This document shows positions 44,287 to 52,446 of a DNA stretch of 64,000 nt, in pieces. A program made the position numbers and the translations under genes. A model generated the notes under the pieces. The model was not told the origin of the DNA. It was given only the letters and a program-made list of their open reading frames with translations, and did no database searches. This DNA comes from Pseudomonas rhizophila (GTDB lineage Bacteria; Pseudomonadota; Gammaproteobacteria; Pseudomonadales; Pseudomonadaceae): positions 4,354,507 through 4,418,506 of the forward strand of contig NZ_CP024081.1 of assembly GCF_003033885.1 (NCBI RefSeq). The letters run 5' to 3'. Numbering within the stretch: position 1 is the stretch's first letter; each line of letters opens with the position of its first letter.

Positions 44287-44321
44287 AAAAGGCCGGGGCA
44301 CAGGTTGCCTCCGGCCTTTTT
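44287..44321 (+). terminator. Rho-independent terminator after FadL, bidirectional
   Basis: AAAAGGCCGG and CCGGCCTTTT form a 10-bp stem around a 14-base loop, with T runs on the plus strand and on the complement. It sits between the convergent FadL and SDR genes and can stop both transcripts. Confidence 0.85.
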
Positions 44322-44364
44322 GTAGGCATTCCTTTCCCTTCGGGAAGGCCTTCACCTCGCCCAC

Positions 44365-45150
44365 TCAGACGCCCATGACGTGCGCCATGATGCCTTGGTG
44401 AAACCGGCGAGGCGTGGCCCAGGTCAAGACCGTAATCGCTTTGTTGCCAAAGCCTGGCACGACACTCATGCGTCCGGCTTGCAGCGCACGGATTCCCGCA
44501 GCGACAACGGGCTGGGGCTGCATCATCACCATTTTCAGGGCCGGTGTGAGCTTTTGCCTGGCGCTTTGTGCAAATCCGGTGTCCGACATCCCGGGGCAAA
44601 GTGCGGTCACGACGACGCCGTCGGTTTTGAGTTCACGATGAAGCGCGTCAGAGAAACGAAGCACATAGGCCTTTGCGGCAGAGTAAACGGCGAAATTCTT
44701 CACGCCCTGGAAGGCCAGCAGGCTGGCAACCATCAGGATATGTCCGCGTTTTCGGGCCCGCATGTCAGTCGCGAAGAGGCGCGTCAGGGCTGTCAGGCTG
44801 GCGATGTCCAAATCGATCATGGCCAGGGATTGTTCCACGGATTGATCCAGAAAGGGCCCTTGCAAGCCATGACCGGCATTGTTGATGAGCACATCGATCA
44901 CGACACCGCGCTCGCTCAGTCGCTGATACAGTTCGATGATCGCCGGAATCGAGGACAGGTCGACTTGCTCGACGAGCACCTCAACGCCGAAGCGTTCGCG
45001 CAACTGCGCCGACAGCGCCTGAAGTTTATCCAATCGGCGTGCTACCAGGACCAGCGATTTCCCTTGTGCTGCGTACTGCCGGGCAAACTCCTCGCCAAAT
45101 CCGCTCGACGCGCCCGTGATGAGCACCCAAGAGTTATCGTTCGTTTTCAT
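44365..45150 (-). CDS. SDR-family short-chain dehydrogenase
   Basis: This 261-residue protein starts at 45150 (MKTNDNSWVLITGASSGFGE); the frame is open to 45210 but without a better start. It has the cofactor motif TGASSGFG, the NNAG motif (DVLINNAGHG, about 85), the catalytic YSAAK (about 155) and CPGMSDTGF. It belongs to the DltE/YohF-like group of acyl or ketone reductases. It lies 69 bases after the outer-membrane factor gene on the same strand, so the pair is one transcript driven from the operator at 46707-46732. Confidence 0.9.
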   Translation of the reverse strand: MKTNDNSWVLITGASSGFGEEFARQYAAQGKSLVLVARRLDKLQALSAQLRERFGVEVLVEQVDLSSIPAIIELYQRLSERGVVIDVLINNAGHGLQGPFLDQSVEQSLAMIDLDIASLTALTRLFATDMRARKRGHILMVASLLAFQGVKNFAVYSAAKAYVLRFSDALHRELKTDGVVVTALCPGMSDTGFAQSARQKLTPALKMVMMQPQPVVAAGIRALQAGRMSVVPGFGNKAITVLTWATPRRFHQGIMAHVMGV

Positions 45151-45219
45151 ATTGCTGTTCTCTGCTGGTTTTAGCTGAAGGAGGAGGGCGCGCAGGTGGT
45201 GCCACGTCACCTGGTTACG

Positions 45220-46680
45220 TCATCGACTTGCCACAGGCTCGGCGTGAGCAGGCTGCCAGCCACCACCCAGTGCCCTGAACGCGGCGACCGCCGCTCGTGC
45301 CGATTCGGTTCGCGCTTGCGCTCGGGCATCGGAAGCTCGCAGCAGTGTTTCGTCGGCTTGCAGGACGTCGATGAGGCTGGCAGTGCCTTTCTCATAGGCA
45401 ATGAACGAGGATTGACGAGCCTGAGTCAGAGCTGTCTCTGCTGCGGTGAGGGTGGTTGCCTGGGCTTCGCGATTGACCAACGAGGAGAACGCGTTCTCGA
45501 CATCCTCGCTGGCGCGCAGCGCGGACTGGCGATAAGCGGCCAGGGCCTCGGCTTCCTGCCCCTTGGCTTGATCGATCTGTGCGTTGATACGGCCAAAGTC
45601 GAAGAGCCTCCAGCGCAGTCCCAATACACCCGCCGACTGGCTGGCGCCGCCGGTAAAAAGGTTGCCGGCGGATACGGCGGTGGCGCTACCGAGCAGCGCG
45701 CTGAGGGAGAATTTTGGATAGTACTCAGCAACGGCCTCTGCGATGCGTGCATTGGAGGCCGCTAGACGGCGCTCGGCCACGATGAGATCGGGCCGGCGGC
45801 GCAGCAGATCGGCAGGCGTTCCCATGGCGGTTATCTGGGGTGCCAGAGGAATGCTTCGCGCATTGGCCAGTTGTGTGCGATGCGTGCCGGGCGGCGTGCC
45901 GAGCATGATGTCCAGTGCGTTCATCGCAGCATCCAGGCCAATTTGCAGGACCGGCACTGTCGCTTGGACCTGTGCCAAGGCGCCCTCGGTCTGGCGAACC
46001 TGATAGCTGGCGGCGAGGCCCTTGCTGTAGAGCAGTTGGACCTTCTCCAGCAGTTCCTGTTGCGTTTTGACCTGTTGGTTCGCAATGCCCAAACGGGTCT
46101 GCAATCCGCGGACAGTGATGTAGATGTCGGCGGTCTGCGCAGCGACGGCCAGGCGGGTGGCCGTGGCGCCCGCTGCGGACGCCTGGTATTCGGCCAGGGC
46201 GGCCTCGCGTGACCGGCGCAGGCTGCCAAACAAATCGACCTCCCAGCTGGCCCCGAGGTTGAGTTCGTAAGCGCTTCCATACCGATCATAGCCAGGCGTT
46301 GAATTCAGCACCTGGCCGAGTGGGATTTCGACTGACTGATAGGCGCGCGCGGCCTGGCCGCTGATATTGCCCGAGGGCAGCAAAGCAGCATCGGCCGCAC
46401 CCAGGCCGGCCCGCGCCTGCGCGACGCGCGCCGAGGCCTGCGCCAGGTCCAGGTTCTGCTCAAGTGCCTTGGCGACGAATTCGGTCAGCGCTGGGTCATC
46501 AAAGCCTTCCCACCAAGCTACGAGACTGGCCGGCATCGTCGCGGGCCGCTGTTCGACAGAGGGCTGACCGAGGAAACGGTCCGATAGCGCAGTGTCCGGA
46601 CGGTGATAGTCCGGACCAACGGCGCAGCCTGCCATCAAGCTGGCACTCAGTATCAGAGCAGCGGGGTGGAGTGGCGACAT
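45220..46680 (-). CDS. NodT/OprM-family outer-membrane efflux factor
   Basis: This 486-residue lipoprotein has the signal IALSASLMAGCAVGPDY-type N-terminus with lipobox MAGC (acyl Cys about residue 19). It has the family start VGPDYHRPDTALS and two long helical repeats (ALEQNLDLAQASARVAQARA; ARSIPLAPQITAMGTPADLL followed by RRPDLIVAERRLAASNARIA). The second RRPD motif is diagnostic. It forms the outer-membrane channel of a tripartite pump. It is divergent from the adaptor and pump genes, with 222 bases and two TetR operators between them, so all parts are co-regulated. Confidence 0.95.
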   Translation of the reverse strand: MSPLHPAALILSASLMAGCAVGPDYHRPDTALSDRFLGQPSVEQRPATMPASLVAWWEGFDDPALTEFVAKALEQNLDLAQASARVAQARAGLGAADAALLPSGNISGQAARAYQSVEIPLGQVLNSTPGYDRYGSAYELNLGASWEVDLFGSLRRSREAALAEYQASAAGATATRLAVAAQTADIYITVRGLQTRLGIANQQVKTQQELLEKVQLLYSKGLAASYQVRQTEGALAQVQATVPVLQIGLDAAMNALDIMLGTPPGTHRTQLANARSIPLAPQITAMGTPADLLRRRPDLIVAERRLAASNARIAEAVAEYYPKFSLSALLGSATAVSAGNLFTGGASQSAGVLGLRWRLFDFGRINAQIDQAKGQEAEALAAYRQSALRASEDVENAFSSLVNREAQATTLTAAETALTQARQSSFIAYEKGTASLIDVLQADETLLRASDARAQARTESARAAVAAFRALGGGWQPAHAEPVASR

Positions 46681-46706
46681 GGAGATTCCTGAAGTGGAGA
46701 TTGATG

Positions 46707-46732
46707 TGTGACCATATTATATATTGGTCACT
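46707..46732. promoter_or_regulatory. TetR operator, site 3 of 4 (before the outer-membrane factor)
   Basis: TGTGAC-N14-GTCACT, 26 bp, with inner symmetry extending to TGTGACCA/TGGTCACT. It ends 27 bases before the outer-membrane factor start on the minus strand, overlapping the expected promoter. Confidence 0.8.
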
Positions 46733-46830
46733 TTCTGTCAATGAACTCCTCATGGGTGGGTGCTCTCGCTGGGGGCTATGGTCGCAATAAGTGTTGAGAA
46801 AATTGTAATTTAGTCTCTGGTCGCAATAGT

Positions 46831-46856
46831 TGTGACCATTGACAGTAATGGTCACA
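46831..46856. promoter_or_regulatory. TetR operator, site 4 of 4 (before the RND adaptor)
   Basis: TGTGACCATT and AATGGTCACA flank six bases, a perfect 10-bp inverted repeat and the strongest of the four 26-bp sites. It lies 46 bases before the adaptor start. The 10-mer GGTCGCAATA occurs twice nearby (46780 and 46819) and may be a further element. Confidence 0.85.
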
Positions 46857-46902
46857 AGCCAGAGAATGTGACACCTGTTTCTATTCTTCAAGTAGGGAAT
46901 CT

Positions 46903-48012
46903 ATGCGCCGGCTTCGACCTGTCACCCTTGCCGCTTGCTTGTTGCCTCTCGTCCTGACGGCGTGTGGCGACTCTTCCACCGTCCAAGATCCGCGCACGCT
47001 CGCTCCTTTGGTGAGGGTCTCTGAAGTTCAGGATTCGTCCGGCCTCTGGCGTTCATTCACCGGAGTCGTGGCGGCTCGCGTCCAGAGTGACTTGGGTTTC
47101 CGAGTGTCGGGCAAAGTGCTTGAGCGTCTGGTCGATACCGGGCAGACCGTCAAGCGTGGTCAGCCGCTCATGCGTCTGGATCCCATCGACTTAGGCTTGC
47201 AAGCACGAGCGCAGCAAGAAGCGGTCACTGCCGCCAAAGCCCGTGCCAAACAGACCGCAGATGACGAGGCTCGTTATCGTGAGCTGGTGGCCGCAGGCGC
47301 CATTTCCGCATCGGGCTACGATCAGATCAAAGCCGCAGCCGATACCACGAAGGCACAACTCAGCGCCGCGCAAGCTCAGGCTGACGTGGCCCGGAATGCG
47401 TCGGGCTATGCCGTACTGCTGGCAGACGCCGATGGCGTTGTCATGGAGACGCTCGCCGAACCCGGGCAGGTGGTCAGCCCTGGGCAGCCGGTGGTTCGAC
47501 TGGCACGGGCCGGTCAGCGCGAAGCCATCGTGCAATTGCCAGAAACCTTGCGTCCGGCCGCAGGGTCCACCGCTCAGGCGACGCTTTACGGCAACACCTC
47601 GGCTGCTGTCACTGCCAAGCTGAGGCTGCTGTCGGATTCGGCTGACCCTGTGACACGCACCTTTGAGGCGCGGTATGTATTGGCGGGCGGGCTGGCCAAT
47701 GCGCCGCTGGGTTCGACCGTCACCCTTCGGATCGCCGAAGACGCCGCGCAAGGGCCGGTCCTGCAAGTTCCGATCGCTGCCCTCTATGACCCGGGCAAGG
47801 GAACCGGTGTGTGGGTCATTGCCGGCGAACCGGCGAAAGTCAGCTGGCGGCCTGTTCAGGTCCTGGGCTTGAGTGACGACGCTGCCCGAGTTGCAGGTGA
47901 GCTCAAGGTTGGCGAGCGCATTGTCGCGCTGGGCGCGCATCTACTGCGCGATGGCGAGGAAGTGCGACTGAGCCCACAGGGTGACGTGAAGGTTGCCGGG
48001 GGCCGTCAATGA
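46903..48012 (+). CDS. RND efflux adaptor (membrane fusion protein)
   Basis: This 369-residue lipoprotein starts MRRLRPVTLAACLLPLVLTA then CG (lipobox LTAC, acyl Cys about residue 21). It shows the adaptor plan: beta-barrel and lipoyl halves (VSGKVLERLVDTGQTVKRGQ, PLMRLDPIDLGLQARAQQE; ADGVVMETLAEPGQVVSPGQ) around a helical hairpin (about 95-165), then a C-terminal barrel. It bridges the RND pump to the outer-membrane factor. The stop overlaps the pump start by ATGA. A complete set for one tripartite pump is present in the island. Confidence 0.95.
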   Translation: MRRLRPVTLAACLLPLVLTACGDSSTVQDPRTLAPLVRVSEVQDSSGLWRSFTGVVAARVQSDLGFRVSGKVLERLVDTGQTVKRGQPLMRLDPIDLGLQARAQQEAVTAAKARAKQTADDEARYRELVAAGAISASGYDQIKAAADTTKAQLSAAQAQADVARNASGYAVLLADADGVVMETLAEPGQVVSPGQPVVRLARAGQREAIVQLPETLRPAAGSTAQATLYGNTSAAVTAKLRLLSDSADPVTRTFEARYVLAGGLANAPLGSTVTLRIAEDAAQGPVLQVPIAALYDPGKGTGVWVIAGEPAKVSWRPVQVLGLSDDAARVAGELKVGERIVALGAHLLRDGEEVRLSPQGDVKVAGGRQ

Positions 48013-51000
48013 GTCTCAATTTATCGGCACTCGCCGTTCGCGAGCGCTCCATTACCGTGTTCCTGATCTTTCTGATTGCCGTCGCGGGTACCTTGGCGTT
48101 CTTCCAGTTGGGGCGTGCCGAGGACCCGCCGTTTACGGTCAAGCAGTTGACCGTCATCACTGCATGGCCGGGCGCGACTGCCCAGGAGATGCAGGACCAA
48201 GTCGCCGAGCCGCTGGAAAAGCGCCTGCAAGAACTGAAGTGGTACGACCGCACGGAAACCTACACCCGTCCAGGTCTGGCTTTCACCATGGTCTCGCTGG
48301 TCGATCGCACGCCACCCTCGCAAGTGCAGGAGGAGTTCTATCAGGCGCGCAAGAAACTCGACGATGAGGCCACTCGGCTGCCGGCGGGCGTCATTGGGCC
48401 GATGGTCAATGACGAGTATTCGGACGTTACCTTCGCGCTGTTCGCCCTGAAGGCCAAAGGCGAACCGCAGCGCCTGCTGGTGCGAGATGCCGAAGCGTTG
48501 CGCCAGCGCCTGTTGCATGTGGCGGGCGTGAAGAAGGTCAACATCATCGGTGAGCAGCCCGAGCGAATCTTTGTGTCGTTCTCCCATGATCGACTGGCGA
48601 CCTTGGGCGTCTCGCCCCAGGATATCTTCGCCGCGCTGAACAGCCAGAATCTGCTCACGCCTGCTGGCTCGATCGAAACCAAAGGGCCGCAAGTCGTCCT
48701 GCGGGTGGACGGTGCCTTCGATAAATTGGCGAAAATTCGCGACACACCGCTTGCGATCCAGGGGCGCACGCTGAAGCTCTCGGACGTCGCGACAGTCGAG
48801 CGCGGATATGAAGATCCGGCCACTTTCCTGGTTCGCAATAACGGCGAAGAGGCGCTGCTGCTGGGGATCATAATGCGCGAGGGCTGGAACGGCCTGGACC
48901 TGGGCAAGGCACTGGACGCCGAGACGACCAAGATCAATGAAGGCATGCCACTGGGCATGACGCTGACCAAGGTCACCGATCAAGCCGTGAACATCGACTC
49001 GGCCGTCGGTGAGTTCATGGTCAAGTTTTTTGTCGCGCTGCTGGTTGTCATGCTCGTTTGCTTTCTCAGCATGGGCTGGCGTGTAGGCGTTGTGGTCGCA
49101 GCCGCCGTACCGTTGACGCTGGCGATAGTGTTTGTGGTGATGGCGGCCACCGGAAAGAACTTCGACCGGATTACCCTGGGTTCGCTGATCCTGGCGCTTG
49201 GGCTGTTGGTGGACGACGCGATCATCGCGATCGAAATGATGGTGGTAAAGATGGAGGAGGGCTACGACCGGATCAAAGCGTCCGCGTATGCCTGGAGCCA
49301 CACCGCCGCGCCGATGCTGTCCGGTACGCTGGTGACGGCGATTGGCTTCATGCCCAACGGCTTTGCGCAATCGACCGCCGGCGAATACACCAGCAACATG
49401 TTCTGGATCGTCGGCATTGCCCTGATCGCCTCCTGGGTCGTCGCGGTGGCTTTTACCCCTTATCTTGGGGTGAAGCTATTGCCGGATATCAAGCCGGTCG
49501 AGGGCGGTCACGCGGCTATCTACAACACGCGTCATTACAATCGCTTTCGCCAGCTCCTGACCCGCGTCATCGCGCGCAAATGGTGGGTGGCCGGCACCGT
49601 GGTCGCGACATTTGTCGTGGCGATTCTCGGCATGAGCCTGGTCAAGAAGCAATTCTTCCCGACCTCAGACCGTCCCGAGGTATTGGTCGAGGTGCAGATG
49701 CCCTATGGAACCTCCATCGAGCAGACCAGTGCCGCCACGGCCAAGGTCGAGGCCTGGTTGCAAAAGCAGGATGAGGCGAAAATCGTCACCGCCTATATCG
49801 GTCAAGGTGCGCCACGCTTCTACCTGGCGATGGCGCCGGAACTCCCTGACCCGTCCTTCGCCAAGATTGTGGTGCTGACGACCAGCCAGGAGGCCCGTGA
49901 AACCCTCAAGTTCCGTCTTCGCGAAGCGGTCGCCGAAGGGCTTGCCCCGCAGGCGCGGGTGCGGGTGACTCAACTGGTGTTTGGTCCGTATTCGCCATTC
50001 CCCGTGGCTTACCGGGTGATGGGCCCCGATCCGTCAACGTTGCGCGAGATCGCCGGTCGGGTACAGGACGTCATGCAAGCGAGCCCGATGATGCGGACCG
50101 TCAATACCGACTGGGGGCCACTGACGCCGACGCTGCATTTCAGTCTTGATCAAGATCGTTTGCAGGCGGTGGGCCTGACCTCGAATGCCGTCGCCCAGCA
50201 GTTGCAGTTCCTGCTCACGGGGGTGCCGATTACGGCGGTTCGCGAGGACATCCGTTCGGTGCAAGTGGTTGGTCGCGCCGCAGGTGATATTCGACTCGAT
50301 CCCGCCAAGATCGAAGGTTTTACCCTGGTGGGCACGGCGGGACAGCGTATTCCGCTGTCCCAGGTCGGCGAGGTGGATGTGCGCATGGAGGACCCAATCC
50401 TGCGGCGGCGTGATCGCACGCCGACCATTACCGTGCGCGGCGACATTGCCGAAGGCTTGCAGCCACCGGACGTATCGAGCGCAATCCTCAAACAACTGCA
50501 GCCGATCATGGACACCCTTCCTGACGGGTACCGGATCGAGCAGGCGGGGGCCATCGAGGAGTCGGGCAAGGCCGGCCAGGCGATCGTGCCGCTGCTGCCG
50601 ATCATGGTTGCCCTGACGCTGCTGATCATCATCCTCCAGGTACGCTCGATCTCGGCGATGGTCATGGTGTTCTTCACCGCGCCGCTGGGATTGATTGGCG
50701 TGGTGCCGACCTTGCTGATCTTCCAGCAGCCGTTTGGAATCAACGCCCTGGTCGGCCTGATCGCGCTCTCGGGTATTTTGATGCGCAATACGCTGATTTT
50801 GATTGGGCAAATCCACCACAACGCGCAAGAAGGGCTGGACCCGTTCCACGCGGTGATCGAGGCCACCGTGCAACGGGCCCGGCCGGTGCTGCTGACGGCG
50901 CTGGCGGCCATCCTGGCATTCATCCCCCTGACACACTCCGTCTTCTGGGGGACGCTGGCCTACACGCTGATCGGAGGGACCTTCGTCGGCACCATCATGA

Positions 51001-51089
51001 CGCTGGTATTTCTGCCGGCGATGTATTCCATCTGGTTCAAGATCCATCCTGACAAACAGGTCCAAACTGAAACGGCGAGGCTGGCGTAA
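48009..51089 (+). CDS. RND-family inner-membrane efflux pump
   Basis: This is a 1026-residue protein. An N-terminal membrane helix (about 13-33) is followed by a large periplasmic part starting RAEDPPFTVKQLTVITAWPG and ATAQEMQDQVAEPLEKRLQE. The first TM bundle (about 335-500) carries the proton-relay region LILALGLLVDDAIIAIEMM, with two Asp. A second periplasmic part and TM bundle follow (about 860-1010; GLIALSGILMRNTLILIGQI). It resembles the TriC/VexH-like group that uses one pump protein. The export substrate is unknown; the neighbours suggest a lipid-like or hydrophobic compound. Confidence 0.95.
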   Translation: MSLNLSALAVRERSITVFLIFLIAVAGTLAFFQLGRAEDPPFTVKQLTVITAWPGATAQEMQDQVAEPLEKRLQELKWYDRTETYTRPGLAFTMVSLVDRTPPSQVQEEFYQARKKLDDEATRLPAGVIGPMVNDEYSDVTFALFALKAKGEPQRLLVRDAEALRQRLLHVAGVKKVNIIGEQPERIFVSFSHDRLATLGVSPQDIFAALNSQNLLTPAGSIETKGPQVVLRVDGAFDKLAKIRDTPLAIQGRTLKLSDVATVERGYEDPATFLVRNNGEEALLLGIIMREGWNGLDLGKALDAETTKINEGMPLGMTLTKVTDQAVNIDSAVGEFMVKFFVALLVVMLVCFLSMGWRVGVVVAAAVPLTLAIVFVVMAATGKNFDRITLGSLILALGLLVDDAIIAIEMMVVKMEEGYDRIKASAYAWSHTAAPMLSGTLVTAIGFMPNGFAQSTAGEYTSNMFWIVGIALIASWVVAVAFTPYLGVKLLPDIKPVEGGHAAIYNTRHYNRFRQLLTRVIARKWWVAGTVVATFVVAILGMSLVKKQFFPTSDRPEVLVEVQMPYGTSIEQTSAATAKVEAWLQKQDEAKIVTAYIGQGAPRFYLAMAPELPDPSFAKIVVLTTSQEARETLKFRLREAVAEGLAPQARVRVTQLVFGPYSPFPVAYRVMGPDPSTLREIAGRVQDVMQASPMMRTVNTDWGPLTPTLHFSLDQDRLQAVGLTSNAVAQQLQFLLTGVPITAVREDIRSVQVVGRAAGDIRLDPAKIEGFTLVGTAGQRIPLSQVGEVDVRMEDPILRRRDRTPTITVRGDIAEGLQPPDVSSAILKQLQPIMDTLPDGYRIEQAGAIEESGKAGQAIVPLLPIMVALTLLIIILQVRSISAMVMVFFTAPLGLIGVVPTLLIFQQPFGINALVGLIALSGILMRNTLILIGQIHHNAQEGLDPFHAVIEATVQRARPVLLTALAAILAFIPLTHSVFWGTLAYTLIGGTFVGTIMTLVFLPAMYSIWFKIHPDKQVQTETARLA

Positions 51090-51145
51090 GTCAGCAAACG
51101 CATGCTGCTGTCAGTGGATGTCGACTGAAAAATGAAGAGGTTTTT

Positions 51146-52435
51146 ATGATGACTGCCGAAGGTCAAAAGCGAATCGTCGTCACAGGCATGGGCATTGTCA
51201 GCCCCCTGGGTTGTGCAGTGGAAGAAGTCTGGCTGAGGTTGCTGGCAGGACGTTCCGGTATCCGTAACCTGTCTGGCGATATCACCGAGGGTACCGGCGT
51301 TGCGGTGGGCGGTCAGGTGCCGTCTCTGCAAGAGGATGCCGTTGCGGGGTATGACCCCGAGCGCTTCATCTCGGTCAAGGATCGCAAGAAGATGGACCGT
51401 TTCATCGAGTTCGCCCTCGTTGCTGCCGATGAAGCCCTGGCGCAGGCAGGCTGGCATCCGACGCAAGCCTCAGACCAGGAACGCACCGCGACAATCATTT
51501 CATCGGGCGTCGGTGGCTTTGGCGCAATTGCCGACGCTGTACGCACCACCGATGCGCGTGGCCCGCGCCGCTTGTCGCCATTCACCGCGCCGGCCTTTCT
51601 CGCCAACATGGCGGCCGGGCACGTTTCCATCCGGCATGCGCTCAAGGGGCCTCTCGGTGCGCCTGTAACGGCTTGTGCCGCCGGGGTGCAAGCCATTGGA
51701 GATGCGGCCAGGCTCATCAGAAGCGGTGAGGCGGATATCGCCATATGTGGCGGTACTGAAGCGGCGATAGACCGTGTGACCCTGGGCTGTTTTGCCGCCG
51801 CCCGCGCACTGTCCACGGGCTTTGCCGAGCACCCTCAGGAGGCCTCGCGTCCCTTTGATCGCGACCGTGACGGTTTCGTCATGGCCGAAGGGGCCGGGCT
51901 GCTGGTGATCGAGTCGCTGGAGCATGCCCTGGCCCGTGGTGCCAAGCCCCTGGCCGAACTGGTCGGCTATGGCACCAGCGCCGATGCCTATCACCTGACC
52001 GCAGGCCCGGAAGACGGCAGCGGCGCACGGCGCGCCATGCAGCAGGCTCTGCGCCAGGCGGGGGTCAGCCCTGCGGACGTGCAGCATATCAATGCCCACG
52101 CGACCTCCACACAGGTGGGCGATAACGGGGAGTTGGCAGCGATTCGCTCGGTGTTCGGGGCTGACTCTGGCGTGGCTATCACCTCGACCAAGTCCGCCAC
52201 CGGGCACCTTCTGGGGGCGGCGGGGGGCATTGAAGCGATCTTCACCGTGCTCGCGCTGCGTGATCAGGTCGTACCGCCGACGCTGAACCTGCTTCATCCC
52301 GATGAAGCCGCAGAAGGGCTCGATCTGGTCGCCCTGAATGCCCGGAAGATGTCGATCACCCATGCGCTCTCAAATGGATTCGGGTTCGGCGGCGTTAACG
52401 CCAGCGTCCTGTTTCGTCGTTGGGATGCTAAATAG
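51146..52435 (+). CDS. Beta-ketoacyl-ACP synthase II (FabF-like paralogue)
   Basis: This 429-residue thiolase-fold enzyme has the catalytic Cys177 in VTACAAGVQAIGDA, and His residues in INAHATSTQVGDN (about 320) and KSATGHLLGAAGG (about 355). The N-terminal RIVVTGMGIVSPLG and the closing LSNGFGFGGVNASV complete the family. KAS-II normally extends acyl chains with malonyl-ACP. A paralogue placed behind an RND pump and downstream of TetR, thioesterase and FadL genes suggests replacement of a drug-inhibited KAS or remodelling of membrane acyl chains, rather than the housekeeping fabF. It is 56 bases after the pump gene on the same strand. Confidence 0.9.
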   Translation: MMTAEGQKRIVVTGMGIVSPLGCAVEEVWLRLLAGRSGIRNLSGDITEGTGVAVGGQVPSLQEDAVAGYDPERFISVKDRKKMDRFIEFALVAADEALAQAGWHPTQASDQERTATIISSGVGGFGAIADAVRTTDARGPRRLSPFTAPAFLANMAAGHVSIRHALKGPLGAPVTACAAGVQAIGDAARLIRSGEADIAICGGTEAAIDRVTLGCFAAARALSTGFAEHPQEASRPFDRDRDGFVMAEGAGLLVIESLEHALARGAKPLAELVGYGTSADAYHLTAGPEDGSGARRAMQQALRQAGVSPADVQHINAHATSTQVGDNGELAAIRSVFGADSGVAITSTKSATGHLLGAAGGIEAIFTVLALRDQVVPPTLNLLHPDEAAEGLDLVALNARKMSITHALSNGFGFGGVNASVLFRRWDAK

Positions 52436-52446
52436 AGACGGCGAAC

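Noticed and set aside
44380..45174. Plus-strand open frame of 264 codons
   Set aside because: Shadow of the SDR gene at 44365-45150, which has TGASSGFG and YSAAK motifs.
48021..49370. Minus-strand open frame of 449 codons
   Set aside because: Shadow of the RND pump gene; the pump frame has strong family motifs, this one none.
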